Made by a program: the position numbers and the translations under genes
Shown here: one piece after another, positions 17,072 through 25,868 of the stretch
Layout: the number at the start of each line of letters is the position of its first letter
Position numbering within the stretch: position 1 is the stretch's first letter
Origin: Sulfuriflexus sp032250955
Lineage (GTDB): Bacteria > Pseudomonadota > Gammaproteobacteria > AKS1
Assembly (NCBI RefSeq): GCF_032250955.1
Contig: NZ_JAVVES010000022.1
Coordinates: 1-39,660, forward strand
Length of the DNA stretch: 39,660 bases
Reading direction: 5' to 3'
Notes under the pieces: generated by a model
The model's database searches: none
What the model was told of the DNA's origin: nothing
Seen by the model: the letters and a program-made list of their open reading frames with translations, nothing else

Positions 17072-17300
17072 ATTTCTTATCCTGATTAGTTATTAATATA
17101 GTATATATATTATATTTATTATTATTGTTATTAGTCCGGCGTCAATCTGTGGAGAACCCTTTTTTATACTTATATTTCAGTATGTTATAAACGACCAAGC
17201 TTTGTTAGTAACTTATGTACACAAGTTTATAAGTTGTGTATGAATTGTGGATAAGTATGTTCCCAAAGTTATCCACAGCGCTATACACAGCTTGTCAACA
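17072..17300. other. Probable chromosomal replication origin (oriC)
   Basis: This gap between dnaN and dnaA contains an AT-rich block (17090-17133, 42 of 44 bases A/T) next to a DnaA-box cluster. Two boxes are perfect: 17246-17254 (minus) and 17269-17277 (plus), both TTATCCACA. One-mismatch boxes are TTCTCCACA at 17148-17156 (minus), TTATGTACA at 17213-17221 (plus), a minus-strand TCATACACA at 17235-17243, and CTATACACA at 17281-17289 (plus). On the minus strand the order is box (17148-17156), GC-rich GACGCCGGAC, then repeated TAA triplets. That is the arrangement described as the basal origin-unwinding element with DnaA-trios. Location beside dnaA, two parS sites and rpmH all agree. Confidence 0.8.
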
Positions 17301-18644
17301 TCATGTCGACAGGGTTCTTAACAGGTTGGCATAATCCTCGTTAATCCGGTTATCTGATTCCTTCAATTCAAGCACTTTTCGGCAGGCATGCAAAACCGTG
17401 GTGTGATCACGACCACCGAAGGCGTCACCAATTTCCGGCAGGCTGTGGCTGGTGAGCTCCTTTGCCAGGGCCATAGCTATCTGCCGCGGCCGGGTAATCG
17501 AACGTGTGCGACTCTTGGAGTGTAAATCCGCAACGCGAATTTTGTAATACTCGGCCACCGTCTTCTGGATATTATCAATATTCACCAGGCGTTCCTGCAT
17601 GGCGAGCAGGTCTTTCAGGGATTCCTTGGCAAAATCAACCGTAATGGCCTTGCCCATGAAATGTGCGTTGGCGATTACGCGGCGCAAAGCGCCCTCCAGT
17701 TCCCGCACATTGGAGTGAATACGCTTGGCAATGAAGAAGGCCACTTCGCGGGGCAGGTTTACCTGGGCATGTTCCGCCTTGCTCATGAGAATGGCGGCCC
17801 GGGTCTCCAGTTCAGGTGGCTCGATAGCCACGGTCAGGCCCCAGCCAAAACGTGATTTCAGGCGTTCCTCGAGGCCATTGACCTCTTTCGGGTAGCGATC
17901 ACAAGTCATGATCACCTGCATCTGTCTTTCCAGCAAGGCATTGAATGTATGAAAGAATTCTTCTTGTGAACGCTCTTTGCGGGCAAAAAACTGGATATCA
18001 TCGATCAGCAGGGCATCCAGGCTGCGGTAATAACGCTTGAATTCGTTAATCGCATTGTGTTGCAGTGCCTTGACCATATCGGCAACAAAACGCTCGGAGT
18101 GCAGGTACATGACCCGCGCGTTCGGATTATGCTTGACGATCAGGTTACCGACAGCGTGCATGAGGTGGGTCTTGCCCAGACCGACACCCCCATAAATAAG
18201 TAATGGATTGTAGGCGCCGCCGGAATTCTCCCCTACCTGGGTCGAGGCCGCGCGCGCCAGCTGATTGGACTTGCCCTCAACAAAGTTGTCAAAGGTGAAG
18301 GACTTGTTCAGGGCGTTAAAATGTTGCGGCAAGGCATCCTCGCGCGGCCGGCTACTGGCCAATGCCTGCTCCGAGCGTGTCGCTGCCTTGTCAGTAACAC
18401 GGCGACTGCCTATCTCGAGCAAAATCGCCGGAGTGGCACCATTTGCCAGACGGTTAGCAATATCAATGATTTGCGGCAGGAATTGCTCATTGACCCAGTC
18501 CAGCACAAAGCGATTGGGGGCAAGCAGCCGCAGGCTATCGTGATCCTCTACCGCATGCAGGGGGCGGATCCAGGTATTGAACTGTTCAGCGGTGAGTTCA
18601 TCTTCGAGCAGATGCAGACAGTCTTGCCACAGTGGAGCGGACAC
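17301..18644 (-). CDS. dnaA: Chromosomal replication initiator protein DnaA
   Basis: AAA+ initiator that binds DnaA boxes and opens oriC, 447 residues. Domain I (1-85) begins MSAPLWQDCLHLLEDEL. Domain II is a short linker (about 85-110). Domain III has Walker A GGVGLGKTH (about 152-160), Walker B ALLIDDIQFF and the sensor region. Domain IV ends in the DnaA signature helix GGRDHTTVLHACRKV. The start codon is GTG at 18644, with AAGGGGA upstream. A perfect DnaA box lies 65 bases upstream, suggesting autoregulation. Confidence 0.98.
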   Translation of the reverse strand: MSAPLWQDCLHLLEDELTAEQFNTWIRPLHAVEDHDSLRLLAPNRFVLDWVNEQFLPQIIDIANRLANGATPAILLEIGSRRVTDKAATRSEQALASSRPREDALPQHFNALNKSFTFDNFVEGKSNQLARAASTQVGENSGGAYNPLLIYGGVGLGKTHLMHAVGNLIVKHNPNARVMYLHSERFVADMVKALQHNAINEFKRYYRSLDALLIDDIQFFARKERSQEEFFHTFNALLERQMQVIMTCDRYPKEVNGLEERLKSRFGWGLTVAIEPPELETRAAILMSKAEHAQVNLPREVAFFIAKRIHSNVRELEGALRRVIANAHFMGKAITVDFAKESLKDLLAMQERLVNIDNIQKTVAEYYKIRVADLHSKSRTRSITRPRQIAMALAKELTSHSLPEIGDAFGGRDHTTVLHACRKVLELKESDNRINEDYANLLRTLST

Positions 18645-18708
18645 GGACGAGAGGTTCCCCTTGATTATTCTTCGAGTAAAGCCCGCAGTTTAACGCTGCG
18701 AGGCAAAG

Positions 18709-18717
18709 TTATCCACA
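18709..18717 (+). promoter_or_regulatory. Perfect DnaA box in the dnaA-rpmH gap
   Basis: TTATCCACA lies between the divergent dnaA and rpmH starts. Its position suits autoregulation of dnaA; an auxiliary role in origin function is also possible. Confidence 0.75.
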
Positions 18718-18749
18718 GTCGTGTTTGTTGCTGATTTTAGGTAAAAAAG

Positions 18750-18779
18750 TTGACAGTCGAGGCCATCAGGCAGTACATT
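18750..18779 (+). promoter_or_regulatory. Candidate sigma-70 promoter of rpmH-rnpA
   Basis: TTGACA (18750-18755), an 18-base spacer, and TACATT (18774-18779), about 75 bases before the rpmH ATG. The -35 is perfect and the -10 is 4 of 6. Confidence 0.5.
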
Positions 18780-18852
18780 ACGCTGCTTTTCCGCCCTCGG
18801 CCACAAGGTCCTGGGGATTTTTGACCAAACACAGATACCGACAGGCACTGAC

Positions 18853-18987
18853 ATGAAAAGAACATTTCAGCCAAGCACACTGAAGCGCAAGCGTAACCAT
18901 GGCTTCCGTGCCCGCATGGCCACCAAGAACGGCCGCAAAATCATCAATGCACGCCGCGCCAAGGGCCGCGCTGTACTGAGCGCCTGA
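18853..18987 (+). CDS. rpmH: 50S ribosomal protein L34
   Basis: Complete 44-residue protein of the large ribosomal subunit: MKRTFQPSTLKRKRNHGFRA at the start and INARRAKGRAVLSA at the end. It is highly basic and matches the family along its whole length. It is the first gene of the rpmH-rnpA-yidD-yidC set and diverges from dnaA, the standard gammaproteobacterial layout. Confidence 0.98.
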   Translation: MKRTFQPSTLKRKRNHGFRARMATKNGRKIINARRAKGRAVLSA

Positions 18988-19047
18988 TACAGGTGCCGAT
19001 ACGGCGACCACGTGGCCGCCGTCAGCCCTGTAGGCAGATGTAAGCGA

Positions 19048-19407
19048 GTGAATGAGACCGGCTTTAGTCGTCGCCTTCGGCTTACCTGCCCTGCGGACTA
19101 TCAGCGTGTTTTTAAACAGGCCTGTAAGTCCAGCAGCCCGGAGTTCACGGTCCTGGCGGTGCCTAACCAGCAAACTTATCCACGCCTGGGATTGGCCATT
19201 GCTAAAAAACATGTACGTCTAGCGGCTGATCGAAACCGCATCAAGCGACTCATACGAGAAAGTTTTCGCCACCATCAGGCTCTGTTGTCCGGACTTGATA
19301 TCGTGGTTCTGGCCCGCAAGGGTGTGGATAATAGCAGCAACGACACCGTTTACAGCGCGTTGCACAAACACTGGAAGGTTCTTGACCAGCAATGCAAAGA
19401 ATCCTGA
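19048..19407 (+). CDS. rnpA: Ribonuclease P protein component
   Basis: Basic protein cofactor of RNase P, which matures tRNA 5' ends. The GTG start at 19048 (then NETGFSRRLRLTCPADYQRVF) gives 119 residues, the E. coli length. A GTG at 19012 would add 12 unrelated residues. The RNA-binding signature RNRIKRLIRESFR and the preceding LGLAIAKKHVRLAADR are present. The gene overlaps yidD by 16 bases. The SD for this start is poor, so the exact start is uncertain. Confidence 0.93.
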   Translation: MNETGFSRRLRLTCPADYQRVFKQACKSSSPEFTVLAVPNQQTYPRLGLAIAKKHVRLAADRNRIKRLIRESFRHHQALLSGLDIVVLARKGVDNSSNDTVYSALHKHWKVLDQQCKES

Positions 19408-19625
19408 TTAGCCTGATTCGTTTTTACCAACTGGTCGTCAGCCCGTGGGTCGGCCAGCAGTGTCGTTTTTATCCGACCTGTTCCTGTTATGCTCATACCG
19501 CAATTGAACGACATGGCAGCTTGCGCGGCGTTTACCTTGCAATTCGCCGTATCCTGCGTTGTCATCCCTGGCACCCCGGCGGTATGGACCCGGTCCCTGA
19601 ATTAAACGAGTTAAAGAAGAAGTAA
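19392..19625 (+). CDS. yidD: Membrane protein insertion efficiency factor YidD
   Basis: Small membrane-associated protein that helps YidC-dependent insertion, 77 residues. It has the family pattern LIRFYQLVVSPW, CRFYPTCSCYAHTAIERHG with conserved cysteines, and RRILRCHPWHPGGMDPVP. It starts within the end of rnpA and stops 3 bases before yidC, so the three genes are tightly coupled. Confidence 0.96.
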   Translation: MQRILISLIRFYQLVVSPWVGQQCRFYPTCSCYAHTAIERHGSLRGVYLAIRRILRCHPWHPGGMDPVPELNELKKK

Positions 19626-19628
19626 AAG

Positions 19629-21257
19629 ATGGATACATTCCGCACAATGCTTTATGCCGCCCTTGCCCTTGTCTTGTTTATGATGTGGCAGGCATGGGAG
19701 AAAGATTACGGCCAGGCCACCACGGTACCGACCGCTGCCCAGACGAATAGCACACAGACCAGCGATGCCGCCGCGAGAGACGTACCGCAGGCACCTGCTA
19801 GCTCGGGGGGCCGCATGACCAGCGCCCCGGATGTGGCAGTTAGCAGCAGTAAACGCATCAAGGTGCATACCGATGTTTATGACATCGAGCTTGATACACG
19901 GGGCGGCGATATCAAGAAGGCCTATCTTCTAAATTACCCGACGACTGCCAGGCAGCCGGATCAGCCATTCCCGTTAATGAATGACGGTTCGCCCAACCTG
20001 TTTATTAGCCAGAGTGGCCTTTTGGGTGACGGCGCGCCGAATCACGCGGCACGCTACAGCAGCCCGGTCGATCAATACCGTCTCCAGGAAGGTCAGGACA
20101 AACTTGAAGTGACCCTGCAGTGGCGAAATGAGCGGGGCCTGGTGGTTGATAAGGTGTATACCTTTTATCGTGGTCGTTACGACTTTGATCTTGAATACCG
20201 GGTTGCTAATCACTCCGCCACGGCCTGGCAAGGCAGTATGTACCGGCAGTTCAAGCGTACCGAGGATACCGGTATTGAACAGTCACGCTTCCTCTATACC
20301 TACACTGGTGGCGTAATCTCGACGCAGGAGAAGCCGTACGAGAAGATAACTTTCGATGACATGAAAGACGAAACGCTGAAGAAAGATATTGAACAGGGCT
20401 GGGTCGCCATGATCCAGCATTACTTTGTTGGCGCCTGGATCGGTGACAAGAACGATACCCACCATGCCTATACAAAGGTTTCTGATGGCAATAAGTATGT
20501 CATCGGCATGATTACGCCGACGGCGGCCATTGCCCCTGGTAGTAATGGCACCATCAAGACGCGTGCGTATATCGGACCGAAGCTGCAGGATCATCTGGCA
20601 GAAGTCGCGCCGCACCTGGAACTGACGGTCGATTACGGTTGGCTGACGATCCTCGCGGAACCGATCTTCTGGGTCATGAAATGGATTCATTCGGTGGTCG
20701 GCAACTGGGGCTGGACAATCATCCTCCTGACGATCCTGATCAAGTTGATGTTCTACAAACTGTCAGAGACCAGCTACAAGTCGATGGCCAACCTGCGTCG
20801 AGTGCACCCACGCCTGCAAGGCCTGAAAGAACGTTATGGCGATGACAAGCAGGGCATGCAAAAGGCCATGATGAAGATCTACCAGGAAGAGAAGATCAAC
20901 CCGCTTGGTGGTTGTTTACCTATCCTGGTGCAGATCCCGGTCTTTATCGCCTTGTACTGGGTGTTGCTGGAAAGCGTCGAGATGCGTCAGGCGCCCTTTA
21001 TCCTCTGGCTGGATGATCTGTCCAGCAAAGACCCGTATTACATCCTGCCGTTGCTCATGGGTGCATCGATGCTGATTCAGCAGAAACTGAATCCATCGCC
21101 ACTGGACCCGGTACAGGCGAAGATCATGATGATGTTGCCAGTCGTGTTTACGGTGTTCTTTGCCTTCTTCCCGTCCGGCCTGGTGCTGTACTGGGTAACA
21201 AACAACGTGCTTTCGATTACACAGCAGTGGGTGATTACAAAACGTATCGCCGGCTAA
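19629..21257 (+). CDS. yidC: Membrane protein insertase YidC (Oxa1 family)
   Basis: Inner-membrane insertase for Sec-dependent and Sec-independent proteins such as the ATP synthase c subunit, 542 residues. It is of the Gram-negative form. An N-terminal TM (about 7-22) is followed by a large periplasmic P1 domain (about 60-330). The conserved membrane core follows (about 340-540), with NWGWTIILLTILIKLMFYKL and the cytoplasmic coiled hairpin LQGLKERYGDDKQGMQKAMM. INPLGGCLPILVQIPVFIALYWVL is also readable. A short Ser/Thr/Ala linker sits after TM1. Confidence 0.98.
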   Translation: MDTFRTMLYAALALVLFMMWQAWEKDYGQATTVPTAAQTNSTQTSDAAARDVPQAPASSGGRMTSAPDVAVSSSKRIKVHTDVYDIELDTRGGDIKKAYLLNYPTTARQPDQPFPLMNDGSPNLFISQSGLLGDGAPNHAARYSSPVDQYRLQEGQDKLEVTLQWRNERGLVVDKVYTFYRGRYDFDLEYRVANHSATAWQGSMYRQFKRTEDTGIEQSRFLYTYTGGVISTQEKPYEKITFDDMKDETLKKDIEQGWVAMIQHYFVGAWIGDKNDTHHAYTKVSDGNKYVIGMITPTAAIAPGSNGTIKTRAYIGPKLQDHLAEVAPHLELTVDYGWLTILAEPIFWVMKWIHSVVGNWGWTIILLTILIKLMFYKLSETSYKSMANLRRVHPRLQGLKERYGDDKQGMQKAMMKIYQEEKINPLGGCLPILVQIPVFIALYWVLLESVEMRQAPFILWLDDLSSKDPYYILPLLMGASMLIQQKLNPSPLDPVQAKIMMMLPVVFTVFFAFFPSGLVLYWVTNNVLSITQQWVITKRIAG

Positions 21258-21291
21258 CGCCATGCATTGACCGGGACAAAGGGATGCGCGC

Positions 21292-22638
21292 ATGAGTAAC
21301 GAGACCATAGCCGCCCTGGCGACACCACCCGGTCGCGGGGGCATCGGTATCGTCCGCGTCTCCGGGCCGGGTGTGACCACGATTGCCACGGCCCTGCTCG
21401 GTGACCTGCCGCCGCCGCGAAAGGCAGTGTTACGGCATTTCCGTGATGTCCGGCAACAGAGCATCGACGAGGGTGTGGCCCTGTATTTCCCCGCCCCACA
21501 CTCCTTTACCGGCGAAGATATCCTTGAACTGCAGGGCCACGGTGGCCCCGTGGTCATGGATATGCTGCTCGCCGAGGTGTGTCAACTGGGCGCCCGCCCG
21601 GCCCGGCCCGGTGAATTCTCCGAACGCGCCTTCATGAATGACCGCATCGATCTGGCCCAGGCTGAAGCGATTGCCGATCTGATCGACAGCGGCAGTAGCC
21701 AGGCGGCCCGCGCGGCCCTGCGCTCGCTCGACGGCGAGTTCTCCCGGCAGGTGCAGGCGCTTGCGGAAGAGATGCTGCGCTTGCGCATTTATGTTGAGGC
21801 AGCCATCGACTTTCCCGAAGAAGAGATCGACTTCCTCGCCGCCGACAAGGTGCACCACGATGTAGAGGCGTTGTCTGCTTCGCTGCAAGCGCTGATGGCA
21901 AATGCCCAACAGGGTTGTGTGTTGCGCGAGGGCCTTGTGCTCGTCATCGCCGGGCTGCCCAACGCGGGCAAATCGAGCCTTTTGAATGCCCTGGCAGCGC
22001 GTGACACCGCCATTGTCACCGAGATTCCCGGTACCACGCGGGATATCCTGCGTGAGACGATCCAGATCGACGGCCTGCCATTGCAGATTATTGATACAGC
22101 CGGTCTGCGCGAGGCCGGTGATATTGTCGAACAGGAAGGCATTCGCCGCGCCTGGCAAGAGATAGAAAGAGCCGATCGAATCCTGTTCGTGGTTGATGAC
22201 CAGGAAGGCATGACAGCCGGGGCAAAGAGATTATTTGCGCAGTTGCCGGAGGGCTTGCCGGTAACCATGGTGCATAACAAGATCGACCTGAGCCGGCATG
22301 CCCCCGGGATGCTCAGGGATGAACAGGGCGAGCATAGCTATATATCGGCCAGGGGCGGGCTTGGGATTGATAGCCTGAAGACCCATCTAAAGGATTGCGC
22401 GGGCTATCGCGAAACCACGACCGATACGTTTAGTGCCCGCCGCCGCCATCTCGATGCCCTGCGCCGGGCCCGTGAACTGGTGGAACATGGCCAACAGCAA
22501 CTGGCGCAGGCACAGGCCGGGGAGCTGCTCGCCGAGGACCTGCGCCAGGCCCACCAGGCGCTGGGTGAGATTACCGGAGAATGCCGCAGCGATGACCTGC
22601 TCGGCGCGATTTTTAGCAGTTTCTGTATAGGCAAGTAA
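21292..22638 (+). CDS. mnmE: tRNA modification GTPase MnmE
   Basis: Works with MnmG to make 5-carboxymethylaminomethyl (or aminomethyl) uridine at the tRNA wobble base, 448 residues. The N-terminal folate-binding domain begins TIAALATPPGRGGIGIVRVSG. A helical domain with an inserted G domain follows: G1 GLPNAGKSSLLN, G2/G3 PGTTRD and DTAGLR, G4 NKID. The protein ends in the catalytic CIGK motif. AAAGGGA precedes the ATG at 21292. Confidence 0.98.
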   Translation: MSNETIAALATPPGRGGIGIVRVSGPGVTTIATALLGDLPPPRKAVLRHFRDVRQQSIDEGVALYFPAPHSFTGEDILELQGHGGPVVMDMLLAEVCQLGARPARPGEFSERAFMNDRIDLAQAEAIADLIDSGSSQAARAALRSLDGEFSRQVQALAEEMLRLRIYVEAAIDFPEEEIDFLAADKVHHDVEALSASLQALMANAQQGCVLREGLVLVIAGLPNAGKSSLLNALAARDTAIVTEIPGTTRDILRETIQIDGLPLQIIDTAGLREAGDIVEQEGIRRAWQEIERADRILFVVDDQEGMTAGAKRLFAQLPEGLPVTMVHNKIDLSRHAPGMLRDEQGEHSYISARGGLGIDSLKTHLKDCAGYRETTTDTFSARRRHLDALRRARELVEHGQQQLAQAQAGELLAEDLRQAHQALGEITGECRSDDLLGAIFSSFCIGK

Positions 22639-22656
22639 GGTCGGTATACTATTTAG

Positions 22657-24540
22657 ATGAAGGTACACGAGACATTTGATGTAATTGTGATCGGCGGCGG
22701 CCATGCCGGCACCGAGGCGGCGCTGGCTGCGGCACGCACAGGCGCGCGCACCCTGCTGCTGACACATAACATCGACACGCTGGGGCAGATGAGCTGCAAC
22801 CCGGCTATCGGCGGTATCGGCAAGGGCCATCTGGTTAAAGAGGTGGATGCCCTCGGCGGCCTGATGGCGCATGCCATCGACCAGGGCGGCATCCAGTTCC
22901 GCACCCTGAATGCCAGCAAGGGCCCGGCCGTGCGCGCGACCCGTGCGCAGGCCGACCGGGTGCTTTACAAGAATGCCGTGCGCACGGCACTGGAAAACCA
23001 GCCGAACCTGTCGATTTTCCAGCAGGCGGTGGACGACCTGATTGTCGAGGGTGAACAGGTCACTGGCGTTGTCACACAAATGGGCCTGCGTTTTGGCGGC
23101 CGCGCCGTGGTGCTGACAGTCGGGACCTTCCTTGGTGGCCGGATCCATATTGGTGAGGCCAATTACCAGGGCGGTCGCGCCGGTGACCCGCCTGCCAATG
23201 CCCTGTCTGCTCGTCTGCGCGACCTGCCGTTCAGGGTGGAACGCCTGAAGACCGGTACACCGCCGCGTATTGATGGCCGCACAATCAATTATGCCGGCCT
23301 GGCCAGCCAGGACGGCGATACGCCCGCGCCGGTGTTCTCATTCACGGGTTCGGTCGATGAACACCCGCAACAGTTACCCTGTCATATCACCTATACAAGT
23401 GTGCAGACCCACGATCTTATTCGTAACGGTCTGCACCGGTCGCCAATGTATACCGGCGTCATTGAAGGGATCGGGCCACGTTATTGCCCGTCGATTGAAG
23501 ACAAGATTGTGCGTTTTGCCGACAAGGATTCGCACCAGATCTTTATCGAGCCCGAAGGCCTGAATACGCACGAGGTTTACCCGAACGGCATTTCGACCAG
23601 TCTGCCGTTTGATGTCCAGTATGAATTCGTGCGTTCTATCAAGGGATTCGAGAATGCCCATATCACGCGCCCGGGATATGCGATTGAATATGATTTTTTT
23701 GATCCGCGTGATCTGAAGCCGTCACTGGAAACCCGGCATATCCACGGCCTGTTCTTTGCCGGCCAGATCAACGGCACCACCGGTTATGAAGAGGCCGCCG
23801 CGCAGGGTCTGGTTGCCGGCCTGAACGCCGCCCGACAGACCCGCGAACAGGCGCCCTGGACACCCCGTCGTGATGAGGCCTACCTGGGTGTGCTCATTGA
23901 TGACCTTGTTACCTGTGGCACAAACGAGCCCTATCGCATGTTTACCAGCCGTGCCGAGTATCGCCTGCTATTACGCGAAGACAATGCCGATCTGCGTCTG
24001 ACCACAGCCGGTCGGGAGATGGGTCTTGTCGATGATGCACGCTGGCGTGCATTTGAGGCCAAGCGCGAGGCCGTAGAACAGGAACAACAGCGCCTGCGCA
24101 GTACCTGGTTGCGTCCTGCCAGCGTAGCGGATACCGACATGTTGCGTGTGCTCGGCCAGACGCTTGCGCGCGAGGCATCCCTGATGGACTTGTTGCGGCG
24201 TCCGGAGGTGACTTATGACCTGCTCACCAGCTTGCCCGGCGCAGGCCCGGCGGTGGCCGATCAGGTCGTCGCGGAACAGGTGCAGGTGCAGGCCAAGTAT
24301 GCCGGCTATATTGATCGCCAGCGCGATGAGATCGCGCGCCTGCGTCGCAACGAAACCCGATCATTGCCCGAGGACTTTGATTATGCCAAGGTCACGGGTC
24401 TGTCGACCGAAATCGCACAGAAATTCACGGCGCAGCAGCCCACAACTATTGCCCAGGCCTCGCGAATTCCCGGAGTGACGCCGGCGGCGATTTCGTTATT
24501 ATTGGTGCATCTGAAAAAAGGTGAACGCAGACAGGCATAA
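22657..24540 (+). CDS. mnmG: tRNA uridine-5-carboxymethylaminomethyl modification enzyme MnmG (GidA)
   Basis: FAD- and NADH-dependent partner of MnmE, 627 residues. The N-terminal dinucleotide-binding motif is VIGGGHAGTEAALAAAR. Further family signatures include SCNPAIGGIGKGHLVKEVDAL, the LKTGTPPRI segment, and GTTGYEEAAAQGL. The C-terminal helical MnmE/tRNA-binding part begins around residue 550. It lies 18 bases after mnmE. Confidence 0.98.
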   Translation: MKVHETFDVIVIGGGHAGTEAALAAARTGARTLLLTHNIDTLGQMSCNPAIGGIGKGHLVKEVDALGGLMAHAIDQGGIQFRTLNASKGPAVRATRAQADRVLYKNAVRTALENQPNLSIFQQAVDDLIVEGEQVTGVVTQMGLRFGGRAVVLTVGTFLGGRIHIGEANYQGGRAGDPPANALSARLRDLPFRVERLKTGTPPRIDGRTINYAGLASQDGDTPAPVFSFTGSVDEHPQQLPCHITYTSVQTHDLIRNGLHRSPMYTGVIEGIGPRYCPSIEDKIVRFADKDSHQIFIEPEGLNTHEVYPNGISTSLPFDVQYEFVRSIKGFENAHITRPGYAIEYDFFDPRDLKPSLETRHIHGLFFAGQINGTTGYEEAAAQGLVAGLNAARQTREQAPWTPRRDEAYLGVLIDDLVTCGTNEPYRMFTSRAEYRLLLREDNADLRLTTAGREMGLVDDARWRAFEAKREAVEQEQQRLRSTWLRPASVADTDMLRVLGQTLAREASLMDLLRRPEVTYDLLTSLPGAGPAVADQVVAEQVQVQAKYAGYIDRQRDEIARLRRNETRSLPEDFDYAKVTGLSTEIAQKFTAQQPTTIAQASRIPGVTPAAISLLLVHLKKGERRQA

Positions 24541-24584
24541 GTAAAGAAACTCATTGCCCTCGATGCGGTCAGACAGATTGAGCA

Positions 24585-24611
24585 GCAGGCGCCTGGTGAT
24601 CAAGCGCCTGC
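24585..24611 (+). other. Stem-loop between mnmG and the DUF302 gene
   Basis: An 8-bp GC-rich stem GCAGGCGC/GCGCCTGC with an 11-base loop. No T tract follows, so it is not a standard terminator. It may stabilise the upstream mRNA or attenuate transcription. Confidence 0.3.
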
Positions 24612-24651
24612 AAGATTAATGGAAGGTAAAACGAAAAAAGAGGAACTCAGC

Positions 24652-25119
24652 ATGAAGAAGATCGTACTGTTAGGCATCATGATAATGATGAGCAACCTGG
24701 TTGTTGCGGATGAGCAGGGTCTGGTTAGCAAAAAGAGCCAGCATAGCGTCAAGGTAACCCTTGATCGCCTGGAAAATGTGTTAAAGAAAAAGGGCATTAC
24801 TATCGTCACGCGCTGGAGTCACGATGAGGGCGCGAAGAAAGTCGGTATCCCCCTGCGGCCGACCGAGTTACTGATCTTTGGTAACCCGAAACTCGGTTCA
24901 CACATGTTCACGAGTAAGCAGACGGCCGGGATCGACCTGCCCTTGAAGGCGCTGGCCTGGGAAGATGCAAAGGGCCAGGTCTGGTTGACCTATAACGACC
25001 CGCAGTATGTGGCGGACAGGCACGGCATCGAGGATCGCGCAGAGGTGGTCAAGAAGATGACCGGCGCCCTGGATAAAATGAGCGATGTCGCCACGCAGGC
25101 AGACGCCAGCAAGAAGTAA
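24652..25119 (+). CDS. Secreted DUF302-domain protein
   Basis: 155-residue exported protein of unknown biochemical role. The start at 24652 is chosen because GAGG lies 8-10 bases upstream. A signal peptide follows directly: KK, a hydrophobic core LLGIMIMMSNLVVA, and cleavage before DEQG. The mature part is one DUF302 domain (about 30-135), with VTLDRLENVLKKKGITIVTR and PTELLIFGNPKLG. It ends in a short charged tail. It sits between mnmG and rsmG, which are usually adjacent or nearly so, and looks like an insertion. The domain is known from periplasmic proteins in sulfur and metal contexts; a function here is not inferred. Confidence 0.85.
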   Translation: MKKIVLLGIMIMMSNLVVADEQGLVSKKSQHSVKVTLDRLENVLKKKGITIVTRWSHDEGAKKVGIPLRPTELLIFGNPKLGSHMFTSKQTAGIDLPLKALAWEDAKGQVWLTYNDPQYVADRHGIEDRAEVVKKMTGALDKMSDVATQADASKK

Positions 25120-25144
25120 GTACCCACTTCAATAAGGATGCAAT

Positions 25145-25768
25145 ATGTCTCTGGCCAGTGCGCTTGCCCAAGGGTTACAAACGATGCAATGCGCCCTGGA
25201 CGGAGACCAGCAGTCTGCGCTGCTGGCGTATATAGCGTTACTCGAAAAGTGGAACAAGGTATATAACCTGACCGCGGTTCGTGACCCGGTGCAGATGGTG
25301 CCACAGCACCTGCTCGATGCCCTGAGTATCCGCCCATATTTAGCCGGCACCCGTATCCTCGACGTCGGCACCGGCGCTGGTTTGCCCGGCATCCCGCTGG
25401 CGATTGCTGAACCCGGGCGTGAATTTGTATTACTCGACAGCGCCCTGAAACGAACCCGTTTTGTCACCCAGGCGGTGGGCGAACTCGGCCTGCAGAATGT
25501 CGAGGTTATCCAGGCGCGGGTAGAGTCCTACCAGCCCCCGGAGCTTTTTGACACGATTACCTCGCGAGCCTTTACCGCCACCGAAGACTTTGTCGCCGCC
25601 ACCGGGCACTTGCTGACGGTCGACGGCCAGTTGCTGGCCATGAAAGGCAAATTGCCCGAACAGGAAATCAATAAGTTGCCAAACCAATGGCTCTGCAAGG
25701 CGTATAAACTCGCCGTGCCCGGCGTGGTCGGCGAACGTCATGTCCTGCAAATTAAGCGCAATCTTTGA
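25145..25768 (+). CDS. rsmG: 16S rRNA (guanine527-N7)-methyltransferase RsmG
   Basis: SAM-dependent methyltransferase acting on 16S rRNA G527 (E. coli numbering), 207 residues; formerly GidB. The SAM-binding motif I is ILDVGTGAGLPGIPLAIAEP. The preceding KWNKVYNLTAVRDP and the later TSRAFTATEDFV region are family features. AAGGA precedes the ATG. Loss of this enzyme is classically linked to low-level streptomycin resistance; the gene here is intact. Confidence 0.96.
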   Translation: MSLASALAQGLQTMQCALDGDQQSALLAYIALLEKWNKVYNLTAVRDPVQMVPQHLLDALSIRPYLAGTRILDVGTGAGLPGIPLAIAEPGREFVLLDSALKRTRFVTQAVGELGLQNVEVIQARVESYQPPELFDTITSRAFTATEDFVAATGHLLTVDGQLLAMKGKLPEQEINKLPNQWLCKAYKLAVPGVVGERHVLQIKRNL

Positions 25769-25868
25769 ACAGATCTCCTTGCAAGTTGGAGGCCCAGAGC
25801 GGAAACTACTCAGCCCGATTGAGGGGATCCCGGATTAAACAAGCTTACAAGAGTGTTGAACAAACACC

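Noticed and set aside
21430..23148. Two long minus-strand open frames across mnmE and mnmG
   Set aside because: Both lie opposite intact, strongly conserved genes with GC-rich third positions, which routinely opens antisense frames.
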